The notes under the pieces are model-generated. The model did not search any database, was not told the DNA's origin, and saw only the letters and a list, made by a program, of their open reading frames with translations. Position numbers and translations under genes: made by a program. Of a stretch of 16,432 bases of DNA, positions 6,487-13,252 are shown piece by piece (within the stretch, counting starts at the first letter, position 1; each line of letters starts with the position of its first letter). This DNA comes from an uncultured Oscillospiraceae bacterium (lineage in GTDB: Bacteria > Bacillota > Clostridia > Oscillospirales > Oscillospiraceae): the NCBI GenBank assembly GCA_910584285.1, contig CAJTYK010000045.1, positions 1 through 16,432 on the forward strand. The letters run 5' to 3'.

Positions 6487-6516
6487 AGTGTACCACCCGG
6501 CCGGGTGTCTTGTCAA
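6487..6516 (-). promoter_or_regulatory. Leftward promoter for the PLMP-like gene
   Basis: On the minus strand, TTGACA (6511-6516) and TACACT (6487-6492) are 18 bases apart. The -35 box overlaps the -35 box of the rightward niaR promoter by five bases, so the two promoters are mutually exclusive or jointly controlled. Confidence 0.75.
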
Positions 6517-6518
6517 GG
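6494..6518. promoter_or_regulatory. Candidate operator between the divergent niaR promoters
   Basis: CACCCGGCCGGGTG (6494-6507) is a perfect 14-bp palindrome in the leftward spacer. It runs into GGTGTCTTGTCA (6504-6515), which matches 9 of 12 bases of GGTGTCAAGACA (7618-7629) in the palindrome of the EIIC promoter. A NiaR autoregulatory site is inferred from position and the shared sequence. Confidence 0.5.
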
Positions 6519-6538
6519 CCGGCTGCCTATGGTACAAT
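6510..6538 (+). promoter_or_regulatory. Rightward promoter of niaR
   Basis: TTGTCA (6510-6515) and TACAAT (6533-6538) are separated by 17 bases, and the niaR ATG follows 29 bases later. Confidence 0.8.
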
Positions 6539-6567
6539 GGGCCCAAACAGACAAAGGAGGGCCCGCC

Positions 6568-7077
6568 ATGAACGCAGCGCAGCGCCGGGGGCGCATTTTG
6601 GACGAGCTGAAAGTCGCGGAGGGGCCGTTGTCCGCCACCGCCCTGGCCCAGAAGCTGTCGGTGAGCCGGCAGATCATCGTGGGGGACGTGGCCCTGCTCC
6701 GGGCGGCGGGGGAGGGGATCACCGCCACCCCCCGGGGCTACGTGCTGGACGCCCCCCGGCCGGGTATGGTGGCCACGGTGGCCTGCGCCCACAGCGGGGC
6801 GGACATGGAGCGGGAGCTGACCCTGATGGTGGATCAGGGCTGCACGGTGGAGAACGTCATCGTGGAGCATCCCGTGTACGGCCAGCTCACCGGGCCGCTG
6901 GAGCTGTCCTCCCGGTACGACGTGTCGGAATTTATCCGCAGGGTGAGGGAGTGCGAGGCCCAGCCCCTGTCCGCCCTGACGGACGGGGTGCACCTGCACC
7001 GGCTGCGCTGCCCGGACGAGGGGGCCCTGGAGCGGGTGAGGGCGGCGCTGGACGGGGCGGGGTTTCTGGTGAAATAA
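6568..7077 (+). CDS. niaR: Niacin-responsive transcriptional repressor, HTH plus 3H domain
   Basis: NiaR (YrxA) binds DNA when niacin is plentiful and represses NAD synthesis and niacin uptake genes. The 169-residue protein has an N-terminal winged helix (about 5-60; SATALAQKLSVSRQIIVGDV is the recognition region) and a C-terminal 3H domain. The metal-binding residues expected from the Thermotoga structure are present: H75, E83, H142 and H144 (CAHS, MERE, GVHLHRL). ATG 6568 has AAAGGAGG 7 bases upstream and its own promoter; the long open frame before it is not coding. No nadABC, niaP or niaX gene is in the window. The possible targets that can be seen are itself, the divergent small gene and the EIIC permease. 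Confidence 0.9.
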   Translation: MNAAQRRGRILDELKVAEGPLSATALAQKLSVSRQIIVGDVALLRAAGEGITATPRGYVLDAPRPGMVATVACAHSGADMERELTLMVDQGCTVENVIVEHPVYGQLTGPLELSSRYDVSEFIRRVRECEAQPLSALTDGVHLHRLRCPDEGALERVRAALDGAGFLVK

Positions 7078-7120
7078 ACCGGGGCCCCCGCAAAGCCGGC
7101 CTTTAGGCGCTCATCCCGAC

Positions 7121-7178
7121 GACGCAACCAATAGTTGCCCGATATTTGGTGGACGCAACCGGGGTTTTCCCGTAAAAT
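7121..7178 (+). promoter_or_regulatory. Promoter and repeated sites before the membrane-anchored XRE gene
   Basis: TGGACG (7150-7155) and TAAAAT (7173-7178) are 17 bases apart and form a moderate promoter. GACGCAACC occurs exactly at 7121-7129 and 7152-7160, 31 bases apart (about three helical turns). The first copy also pairs with GTTGC as GCAAC-N5-GTTGC (7124-7138). These may be operator sites for the regulator encoded next. Confidence 0.45.
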
Positions 7179-7202
7179 GAGGCCATCAAAGGAGGTAATG
7201 CC

Positions 7203-7550
7203 ATGAGTGCCATGAGAAGCCTGTTTATGATCCTGCCCATCATCCTGGCCATCACCTTCGGGCTGGTGCTTCCGGCGGTAGTGATTGTCCTGCTGATCCG
7301 CGCCCTGCTGAAGTACCTGCGCTCCGACGGACGCCAAAGCCCGCCGGAGCAGAACCGGAGTCTGGGCGAGGCCCTCAAAGCCCGCCGAACCGCCGCCAGC
7401 TACACCCAGGAGTACGTGGCGGAGACGTTGGGGGTGAGCCGGCAGGCGGTGTCCAAATGGGAGAACGGCACGTCGGAGCCCAGCACCGCCAACCTGATGG
7501 CGCTGGCCCGGATGTACCAAGTGACGGTGGACGAGCTACTGGGCGGGTGA
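7203..7550 (+). CDS. Membrane-anchored XRE-family regulator
   Basis: A 115-residue protein with one hydrophobic segment at about residues 8-36 (MILPIILAITFGLVLPAVVI and on), a short basic linker, and a Cro/CI-type helix-turn-helix at about 52-113. SLGEALKARRTAASYTQEYV, TLGVSRQAVSKWENG and the closing MYQVTVDELL follow the family pattern closely. The HTH should face the cytoplasm next to the membrane. A strong GGAGG lies 8 bases before the ATG; Met4 is a minor alternative. The gene sits between niaR and the EIIC permease, each with its own promoter. The signal it senses and its targets are unknown. The repeats at 7121-7160 could be its own binding sites. Confidence 0.85.
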   Translation: MSAMRSLFMILPIILAITFGLVLPAVVIVLLIRALLKYLRSDGRQSPPEQNRSLGEALKARRTAASYTQEYVAETLGVSRQAVSKWENGTSEPSTANLMALARMYQVTVDELLGG

Positions 7551-7579
7551 CGCCCCCCGGATTTTGGGCAAAACGCCGG

Positions 7580-7607
7580 TTGACATTTTTCCGCAACCCG
7601 GTATAAT
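7580..7607 (+). promoter_or_regulatory. Consensus promoter of the EIIC permease gene
   Basis: TTGACA (7580-7585) and TATAAT (7602-7607) both match consensus perfectly, with a 16-base spacer. Expected transcription start is about 7614, inside the palindrome 7607-7642. A promoter this strong would normally need repression. Confidence 0.9.
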
Positions 7608-7642
7608 AGTCCGCACAGGTGTCAAGACACCTGTGCGGACTA
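7607..7642. promoter_or_regulatory. 36-bp palindrome over the EIIC transcription start, candidate NiaR operator
   Basis: Two perfect 17-base arms flank a central AA (7624-7625). The core ACAGGTGTCAAGACACCTGT (7615-7634) shares GGTGTC-NN-G-N-CA with the niaR promoter region and 16 of 20 bases with 13176-13195. It begins at the last base of the -10 box, a classic place for repression. As RNA it would form a hairpin followed by CTTTTTG, so a leader-attenuator role is an alternative. Confidence 0.65.
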
Positions 7643-7666
7643 CTTTTTGAGAGTCGAGGGATACTT

Positions 7667-8764
7667 ATGGAAAAGCTGAAGGCGTTTCTGAAGCGCAAGG
7701 ACATTGTCATATCCGCCCGGCGGTACGGCATCGACGCCCTGGGGGCCATGGCCCAGGGCCTGTTCTGCTCCCTGCTCATCGGCACCATTGTGAAAACCCT
7801 GGGCGAGCAGATCGGGGTGCAGTTCCTGATCGACGTGGGGGTCTACGCCTCCGCCATGAGCGGCGCGGCCATGGCCGTGGCCATCGGTTGGGCGCTGAAG
7901 GCGCCCCCCATGGTGCTGTTCTCCCTGGCCACGGTGGGCTACGCCGCCAACGCCCTGGGCAGCACCACCCTGGACGGAGGCAAGGGGGCCGGGGGCCCGC
8001 TGGCGGTGCTGTTTATCGCCATCCTCGCCGCCGAGTGCGGCAAGGCCGTCTCCAAGGAGACAAAAGTGGATATCCTGGTCACCCCCCTGGTGACGATTTT
8101 AGCGGGGGTGGGCCTGTCCGCCCTGCTGGCCCCGGCCATCGGCACCGCCGCCACCGCCATCGGGGCCGTCACCCGGCTGGCCACCGACGAGCAGCCCCTG
8201 CTCATGGGCATTATCGTCAGCGTGGTCATCGGCGTGGCCCTCACCCTGCCCATCTCCTCCGCCGCCATCTGCGCGGCCTTCTCCCTCACCGGTCTGGCGG
8301 GGGGCGCGGCGGTAGCTGGCTGCTGCGCCAATATGGTGGGCTTCGCCGTGCTGTCCTTCAAGGAGAACCGCTGGGGCGGGCTGGTGTCTCAGGGCATCGG
8401 CACCTCCATGCTCCAGATGGGCAACATCGTGAAGAACCCCCGGATCTGGCTGCCTGCCATTTTGACCTCCGCCATCACCGGGCCGCTGGCCACTTGCGTG
8501 TTCAAGCTGGAGATGAACGGCCCCCCGGTGTCCGCCGGCATGGGCACCTGCGGGCTGGTGGGCCAGATCGGCGTGTGGACGGGCTGGATTGCCCCCAGCG
8601 AGCAGGCCCTGGCCAACGGCGCCTCCGCCATCACCCCGGGGGCCTTTGAGTGGATGGGGCTGATCCTGATCTCCTTTGTGCTGCCCGCGGTGCTGTGCTG
8701 GGCCTTCGGGATCTGGTTCCGGAAAATCGGGTGGATCAAGGAGGGCGACCTCAAATTGGATTGA
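7667..8764 (+). CDS. PTS EIIC-type membrane permease (PTS_EIIC_2 family), stand-alone
   Basis: A 365-residue integral membrane protein with roughly ten hydrophobic segments. The N-terminal pattern RRYGIDALGAMAQGLFCSLL, followed by the Gly/Ala-rich repeated segments, matches my recollection of the PTS_EIIC_2 family (PF13303), often annotated as 'PTS sugar transporter subunit IIC'. No EIIA or EIIB domain is fused or encoded nearby, so phosphotransfer is doubtful and sugar specificity is an assumption. ATG 7667 follows GAGGG by 7 bases; an in-frame GTG at 7619 would lie in the palindrome. Promoter and operator context suggest NiaR control, hence possible niacin or related pyridine uptake (inference). 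A bidirectional terminator follows. Confidence 0.8.
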   Translation: MEKLKAFLKRKDIVISARRYGIDALGAMAQGLFCSLLIGTIVKTLGEQIGVQFLIDVGVYASAMSGAAMAVAIGWALKAPPMVLFSLATVGYAANALGSTTLDGGKGAGGPLAVLFIAILAAECGKAVSKETKVDILVTPLVTILAGVGLSALLAPAIGTAATAIGAVTRLATDEQPLLMGIIVSVVIGVALTLPISSAAICAAFSLTGLAGGAAVAGCCANMVGFAVLSFKENRWGGLVSQGIGTSMLQMGNIVKNPRIWLPAILTSAITGPLATCVFKLEMNGPPVSAGMGTCGLVGQIGVWTGWIAPSEQALANGASAITPGAFEWMGLILISFVLPAVLCWAFGIWFRKIGWIKEGDLKLD

Positions 8765-8784
8765 ACGGGTGGTGGAAAAAACAA

Positions 8785-8825
8785 AACCCCCGGCCTCTGT
8801 CTGAAACAGGGCCGGGGGTTCTTTG
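8785..8825. terminator. Bidirectional intrinsic terminator after the EIIC gene
   Basis: AACCCCCGGCC (8785-8795) pairs with GGCCGGGGGTT (8810-8820), with an inner CTGT/ACAG stem. The rightward side is followed by CTTTG; the leftward side has a longer T-rich run (TTTTGTTTTTT). It therefore can also end PBP2 transcripts that read through the 8832-8996 element. Confidence 0.85.
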
Positions 8826-8831
8826 CGCTTA

Positions 8832-8996
8832 TACTAATTCTTCATAAAACGGTTTCACCGTTTTATGGGGCCGCGAAGCGCGGCCAGACGGGGAAGCCGT
8901 CAAGAATGTTGTCAATACTTTTCTTGGCGCGCCGCAGGCGCGGCGGCGCGAAGCGCCGCGATAAAAAGGTTTTAACCTTTTTATCAAGAAACAGTA
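8832..8996. mobile_element. 165-bp MITE-like element with 23-bp terminal inverted repeats
   Basis: The left end (8832-8854, TACTAATTCTTCATAAAACG then GTT) matches the reverse complement of the right end (8974-8996) at 19 of 23 positions. TTA flanks both sides (8829-8831 and 8997-8999), consistent with a 3-bp target duplication. Inside are six consecutive hairpins: 8843-8867, 8869-8885, 8887-8901, 8928-8942, 8943-8959 and 8960-8985. Two are capped by GCGAAGC, a known exceptionally stable DNA mini-hairpin. No transposase is encoded. The right-hand TTA is also the PBP2 stop codon. Confidence 0.65.
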
Positions 8997-11210
8997 TTAC
9001 CGCAGCAGGGCGTTCTCGCCGGTAACGGTGTCCAGGGAGGAGCCCGTGGAGAAGTATTGGGTCAGGATGCCCGCCGCCAGCTCCGCCAGAGAGCCGCCGG
9101 CGTCCCCACCCTCGGACACCAGGCACAGAGCCACCTGGGGGTCGTCGTAGGGGGCAAAGCACACGAACAGGGCGTTGGTGGACGCCGCGTGGGAGGAGGT
9201 CTCCGCCGTACCCGTCTTACAGCCCACCTCCACCGGCAGGGAGGAGAACCACCGGGCCATGGAGGCGGTCTTGGACAGGTCGTACATCCCCTGCTTCACC
9301 GCCTGGAGGTGGGCGGGGTTCAGGTCGATGGTGTCCTTGGGCTGGGCGCTGTAGGTCTCGGTGACCTGGCTGTAGTCGTTGGACTTGTACTCCTTCAGCA
9401 GGTGGCAGGCGTAGTGGCTACCGCCGTTTACCAGGGTGGCCACATAGTTGGCCAACTGGAGGGGGGTGAACAGATGATAGCCCTGGCCGATGGCGGCGGA
9501 CAGGGTGTCGCCGTCATACCACTGCTCGTCCAGCAGCCTGGAGGTCTCCGGGCTGGCCCGCAGGCCCTTTTCCTCCGCCAGCTCGATGCCGGTGTACTCC
9601 CCCAGGCCGAATTTCTGGGCGTATTTGTCGATGTTGGCAATGGTGGTGCGCCGGCCCACATCGTAGAAGAAGCAGTTGCAGGAGTCCTTGATGGCCTGGG
9701 TCACGTTGTCCTTCCCGTGCCGGCCCGCGGGCCAGATCCAGCAGTGGGGGGTGTAGTTGGGGGCGTAGAAGCTATAGGTTCCGGTGCACTCCACCCGCTC
9801 GGTGGGGGTGATGGTGCCGGTGTCCAGGGCGGCAATGGCGGTGAGCATCTTAAAGGTGGAGCCGGGGGAGTATCGGCCCATGACCGCGCGGTTTAGCATG
9901 GGCTTGTCGGGGTCGTCCAGAAGCTGGCTGTAGTTCTCCCGGAAGGTGGCCAGGTCGTAGGTGGGGTAGGAGGCCAAAGCCAGCACCCCGCCGGTCATGT
10001 CCACCATGGCGGCGGCCATGGGCTGGGGCTCCTCCTGCCGCTGGGCGTACTGGGCCAGCAGATCCTCCACCGTGGCCTGGAGGGCGATGTCCAGGGTGAG
10101 CACCACGTTCTCTCCCGGGGCGGGCTCGGTTTTCCACTGCTGGCTGATGATGTTGCCGTCGTTGTCCTTCTCCATGAGCCGCTGGCCGCTGGAGCCGTGT
10201 AAGCGCTCCTCAAAGGCCAGCTCCACCCCGTCCTTGCCCACCACGGCGTTCATGGGGTAGTCCAGCTCCTTGTACTTGGGCCAATCGTCCCGGCTGATCT
10301 GCCCAGTGTAGCCCAGCACATGGGCGGCGCTGGAGGTGCCGTACTTCCGGGCGGCGGCGGTGACGATGCGCACCCCGGCCAGCCCGTGCTCCTTCACCTT
10401 GGCGATGAAGGTGATGTCCACCCCCTGGGCAAAGACGTAGGTGGTGTTGCTCACCTCGTACCGCCGCAGGTAGATCTCGTACAACACCCCGGCCAGCTCC
10501 CGCATCTCCCGGGTGATGCCGCCGCCGTCCTCCGTCAGGCCGAAGGTCTGGCCCGCCGCGCCCAAAGCCCCCACCAGCCCCCGGTGCTCCCGGGACAGGG
10601 TGGCCTTGTCCTCCTCCATAAGGCCAAAGGTGATGCACATCTTGGCCAGCAGCTCCCCCGCCTCCGGGCGGGCCAGGGCGGCGTCCTTCACCCAGCCGCA
10701 GCCCCCGTCCTTTTGGGCCAGGCTGCCCAGGGCGGTGGGGGCGTTCACCGTCTCGCCCTCCTCGTTCTCGGTCTGGTAGGACAGGGGATCGGCGGTGGTG
10801 TACCGCCAGGGGGCGGTTTTGGAGATGGGCAGGGAGTCGGCCCACTCCACCCCCTCCTCCCGGCAGACGTCCAGCAGGGCGGAGAGGATGTCCAGCCGCC
10901 GATCCGCAGGCATGGCCTCCCAATCCAGCTCCACGTTGTAGCTCAGTTCGTTGGTCACCAGCACCCGGCCGTACCGATCCAGGATCTCCCCCCGGATGCT
11001 GTCCACCTGCTCCGTGTCAGAGATGTGGACGTTGGTGCTGGCACGGTAGTCCACCCCCCGCACGATCTGAAGCTGGTAGAGCACCAGGAAAAAGCCCGCC
11101 AGCACCCCGCAGAACAGGAAGATCAGCAGGTTGGTGCGCAGCTTCAGGCGGCGGGCCTCCCGTTCCGCCTTCTCCTCCTGGATATGGGTGTGATCAAAGG
11201 GGTTATTCAT
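8997..11210 (-). CDS. mrdA: Class B penicillin-binding protein (PBP2-type D,D-transpeptidase)
   Basis: Membrane-anchored transpeptidase that cross-links peptidoglycan, probably in the elongation (rod) machinery given the adjacent mreD-like gene. The 737-residue protein has a cytoplasmic basic N-terminus, one membrane helix (about 26-48), a PBP dimerisation domain (about 55-340) and the transpeptidase domain. The catalytic motifs are complete: S451-TFK (in YSPGSTFK), SCN (510-512) and KTGT (665-668). No PASTA domains are present, which argues against SpoVD or a PBP2x-type protein. ATG 11210 has GGGAGG 8 bases upstream and overlaps the end of the mreD gene by 8 bases. A 55-residue in-frame extension to 11375 lies inside mreD and is not credible. 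The symbol is by role; division PBP is the less likely alternative. Confidence 0.92.
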   Translation of the reverse strand: MNNPFDHTHIQEEKAEREARRLKLRTNLLIFLFCGVLAGFFLVLYQLQIVRGVDYRASTNVHISDTEQVDSIRGEILDRYGRVLVTNELSYNVELDWEAMPADRRLDILSALLDVCREEGVEWADSLPISKTAPWRYTTADPLSYQTENEEGETVNAPTALGSLAQKDGGCGWVKDAALARPEAGELLAKMCITFGLMEEDKATLSREHRGLVGALGAAGQTFGLTEDGGGITREMRELAGVLYEIYLRRYEVSNTTYVFAQGVDITFIAKVKEHGLAGVRIVTAAARKYGTSSAAHVLGYTGQISRDDWPKYKELDYPMNAVVGKDGVELAFEERLHGSSGQRLMEKDNDGNIISQQWKTEPAPGENVVLTLDIALQATVEDLLAQYAQRQEEPQPMAAAMVDMTGGVLALASYPTYDLATFRENYSQLLDDPDKPMLNRAVMGRYSPGSTFKMLTAIAALDTGTITPTERVECTGTYSFYAPNYTPHCWIWPAGRHGKDNVTQAIKDSCNCFFYDVGRRTTIANIDKYAQKFGLGEYTGIELAEEKGLRASPETSRLLDEQWYDGDTLSAAIGQGYHLFTPLQLANYVATLVNGGSHYACHLLKEYKSNDYSQVTETYSAQPKDTIDLNPAHLQAVKQGMYDLSKTASMARWFSSLPVEVGCKTGTAETSSHAASTNALFVCFAPYDDPQVALCLVSEGGDAGGSLAELAAGILTQYFSTGSSLDTVTGENALLR

Positions 11211-11712
11211 GGTAAATCCTCCCGTAATGGATGCAGCAGAACCGGCCCAGCCAGTAGACGGGCAGGATGAAGGCCAGGGAGCACAGCAGCTCCGGCCCTG
11301 CCACCCGGAGCAGGGTCTCCACCGGGGCCACCCGGGCCAACAGGCGGCTGCCCACCGCCCAGCCCTCCCAGACAAGCAGGACGCTGATGGAGCAGATCAG
11401 ATGGCCCCACACGTCCCGCCGGAGCAGGTACTGGGCGCACAGCCCCGCCGCCCAGCCGAACAGGGCCAGCGCCGCCACGCAGCCCGCCCCCAGATGGCCC
11501 AGCCCAGACAGCGCCGCCCCGCAGGCCATGCCGTAAACCGCCCCGAAGGGGGCGCCCTCCAGCGTCCCCCCGGCCACCGCCAGCACGGGCAGCAGCAGGG
11601 GCAGAGGGATAGGCAGGGGGGCGACGACATAATAATTTATGACCGACGTCACGGCCAGGGCGGCGAGGTAGGCGATCCATTTTAAGATGATGTCATGTCT
11701 TGTCATGGGCAT
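11203..11712 (-). CDS. mreD: MreD-like rod-shape-determining membrane protein
   Basis: A 169-residue protein with about five hydrophobic segments and few charged residues (for example SVINYYVVAPLPIPLPLLLP near the N-terminus, then AGGTLEGAPFGAVYGMACGA). Length, hydropathy and the position directly upstream of PBP2 fit MreD, the poorly conserved membrane partner of MreC and PBP2. Sequence conservation alone would not settle it. ATG 11712 is favoured because GGAG lies 7 bases upstream; a second ATG two codons later overlaps the miaB stop as ATGA. The reading frames of miaB, mreD and PBP2 overlap in series, so all three are probably translated from one message. mreB and mreC, the usual neighbours, are not in the window. 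Confidence 0.75.
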   Translation of the reverse strand: MPMTRHDIILKWIAYLAALAVTSVINYYVVAPLPIPLPLLLPVLAVAGGTLEGAPFGAVYGMACGAALSGLGHLGAGCVAALALFGWAAGLCAQYLLRRDVWGHLICSISVLLVWEGWAVGSRLLARVAPVETLLRVAGPELLCSLAFILPVYWLGRFCCIHYGRIYHE

Positions 11713-13121
11713 AGCAGTTCTCCAAATAAAGCCCAGGTGGAGCAGTCCGTGATCCGGATATCGGCGTATTGGCCGATGAGGGCCCCGTCCCCGTCCAGGT
11801 GCACCAGCCGGCCCCCGGCGGTGCGGGCGGTGAGGCTGTGCCGGGGGTCGTCCCCGGCGCCGTCGATGAGGCAGCGCTGGATCGTGCCGATGTACGCCCG
11901 GTGCTTTTCCAGGGAGATGCGGTTCTGGGCCTCCACCAGCCGGTCGAAGTTGGCGGACTTCTCCGCCTTTGGCATGGGGTCGGGCAGCTCCGCCGCCGGG
12001 GTGCCCTTCCGGGGGGAGTAGATGAAGGTGAACAGCGCGTCGAAGCGAACGGCCTCGATGAGGGACAGGGTCTCCTCAAACTCCGGGGTGGTTTCCCCGG
12101 GGAAGCCCACGATTACATCCGAGGTGAGCACCACGTCCGGGATCCGCGCCCGCAGGGCGGCCACTTTGTCCAGGTATTGCTCCCGGGTGTACCGCCGGTT
12201 CATGGCGCCCAGCACCCGGCTGCTCCCCGACTGGAAGGGCAGGTGGATCACCGGGGCCACCTTGTCACACTTCGCCATCACGTCAAACAGATCTTCCGTG
12301 GCGTCCTTGGGGTGGGAGGTCATGAAGCGCAGGAGAAAGTCGCCGGGGAGGCTGGCGGCCGCCTCCAGCAAGCGGGGAAAGTCCCAGTCCCCCTCCAGAT
12401 CCTTGCCGTAGGAGTTGACGTTTTGGCCCAGCAGGGTGATCTCCTTATAGCCCTGGGCCGCCAGCTCCCGGATCTCGTTCAGGATGATCTCCGGCTCCCG
12501 GCTGCGCTCCCGGCCCCGGGTGTAGGGCACGATGCAGTAGGAGCAGAAGTTGTTGCAGCCGTACATAATGGACACCCACGCCTTCAACGTCCCGGAGCGG
12601 CGGACGGGCAGGCCCTCGGCGATGGCGCCGTCATTGGGCTCCGTCTCAAACACCCTGCCTCGGCGCAGGTACACCCGGCGCAGGAACTCCGGGAACCGCC
12701 AGAGCTGCTGGGGGCCGAACACCAGATCCACATGGCGGTAGGACTGCCGCAGGCGCTCAGCCACATGGGCCTCCTGGGCCATGCAGCCGCACAGGCAGAT
12801 GATCTGATTGGGGTTGCGGCGCTTGCCGTGGACCAGGGCGCCCACGTTGCCAAACACCCGCTGCTCCGCGTGCTCCCGGATGGCGCAGGTGTTGATGACG
12901 ATGACGTCTGCGCCCTCCTCGGTGTCCGCGATCTCATAGCCCATCTCGGCCAGCATCCCCCGGAGCAGCTCGGAGTCGGCCTCGTTCTGCTGGCAGCCGT
13001 AGGTGTCCACCCAGGCCCTGGGGGGCGTGGGGCGCTGGGCGTTCAGGGCGCGCAGCTGGGCGCAGTATTCCTTTTGTTTGGCGATGTCCTCGGCGGGGAT
13101 GACGGGTGTGGTTCGGTTCAA
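11703..13121 (-). CDS. miaB: tRNA-2-methylthio-N6-dimethylallyladenosine synthase
   Basis: Radical-SAM methylthiotransferase that adds a methylthio group to i6A37 in tRNAs reading UNN codons. The 472-residue protein has the UPF0004 N-domain with three cluster-binding cysteines C43 (DTYGCQQNE), C79 (NTCAIRE) and C113 (CGCMAQ). The radical-SAM motif is C189-x3-C193-x2-C196 (YGCNNFCSYCIVPYTRGRE), and a C-terminal TRAM-like domain follows (about 410-470). YGCNNFCSYCIVPYTRG with NSYGKD favours MiaB over MtaB or RimO. The start is an unusual TTG (13121), supported by AGGGAGG 8 bases upstream. In many clostridia miaB lies next to mutS; here it heads miaB - mreD - PBP2, an uncommon order as far as I recall. 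Confidence 0.93.
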   Translation of the reverse strand: MNRTTPVIPAEDIAKQKEYCAQLRALNAQRPTPPRAWVDTYGCQQNEADSELLRGMLAEMGYEIADTEEGADVIVINTCAIREHAEQRVFGNVGALVHGKRRNPNQIICLCGCMAQEAHVAERLRQSYRHVDLVFGPQQLWRFPEFLRRVYLRRGRVFETEPNDGAIAEGLPVRRSGTLKAWVSIMYGCNNFCSYCIVPYTRGRERSREPEIILNEIRELAAQGYKEITLLGQNVNSYGKDLEGDWDFPRLLEAAASLPGDFLLRFMTSHPKDATEDLFDVMAKCDKVAPVIHLPFQSGSSRVLGAMNRRYTREQYLDKVAALRARIPDVVLTSDVIVGFPGETTPEFEETLSLIEAVRFDALFTFIYSPRKGTPAAELPDPMPKAEKSANFDRLVEAQNRISLEKHRAYIGTIQRCLIDGAGDDPRHSLTARTAGGRLVHLDGDGALIGQYADIRITDCSTWALFGELLCP

Positions 13122-13175
13122 GGGCGGATCCTCCCTGGAAAAAGTTTGTGAGATAAGCCGGACAAGTTTTCCTTG

Positions 13176-13195
13176 ACAGGGGTTATGTCACCTGT
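13176..13195. promoter_or_regulatory. Palindromic site related to the EIIC operator, upstream of miaB
   Basis: ACAGG-N10-CCTGT at 13176-13195 has the same arms and spacing as the core at 7615-7634; read on the minus strand, 16 of 20 bases match. It lies 55 bases upstream of the miaB start. No clear promoter adjoins it, so function is uncertain. Confidence 0.35.
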
Positions 13196-13212
13196 TTCCT
13201 CTGGGTTCGGAT

Positions 13213-13252
13213 TGTGGAAAACTGTGTGGAAGTTGTTGAAAACTGTGGAACG
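13213..13252. promoter_or_regulatory. Cluster of DnaA-box-like sites beside an AT-rich stretch
   Basis: Four 9-mers in one orientation resemble the DnaA box TGTGGATAA: TGTGGAAAA (13213-13221), TGTGTGGAA (13223-13231), TGTTGAAAA (13234-13242) and TGTGGAACG (13244-13252). They repeat at about 10-11 bases. An AT-rich tract with TTGTAAC twice (13296-13302, 13307-13313) runs to about 13336. This fills the 255-base gap between miaB and the FAD gene together with the site at 13176. None of the boxes is perfect. Confidence 0.35.

Noticed and set aside
6247..6567. N-terminal extension of niaR to 6247
   Set aside because: The extension runs antisense through the PLMP-like gene and the niaR promoter. 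ATG 6568 has an ideal ribosome site and family-typical length.
7078..7112. Possible terminator after niaR
   Set aside because: GC-rich arms (GGCC/GGCC) can pair only imperfectly, and the T-run is just TTT. It is too weak to call.
7557..7590. Possible terminator after the membrane-anchored XRE gene
   Set aside because: CCGG-TTTT/AAAA-CCGG arms are asymmetric, and the T-run overlaps the EIIC promoter. It was considered but is not convincing.
8863..9162. Short leftward frame running through the hairpin element into the end of PBP2
   Set aside because: It translates the repeat (for example FLSRRFAPPRLRRAKKSIDN), lies in the wrong frame relative to PBP2 and has no start signal.
10320..11270. Rightward open frame opposite PBP2, and a similar one opposite miaB (11769-13151)
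   Set aside because: Both mirror well-supported genes, lack ribosome sites and have no recognisable domains.
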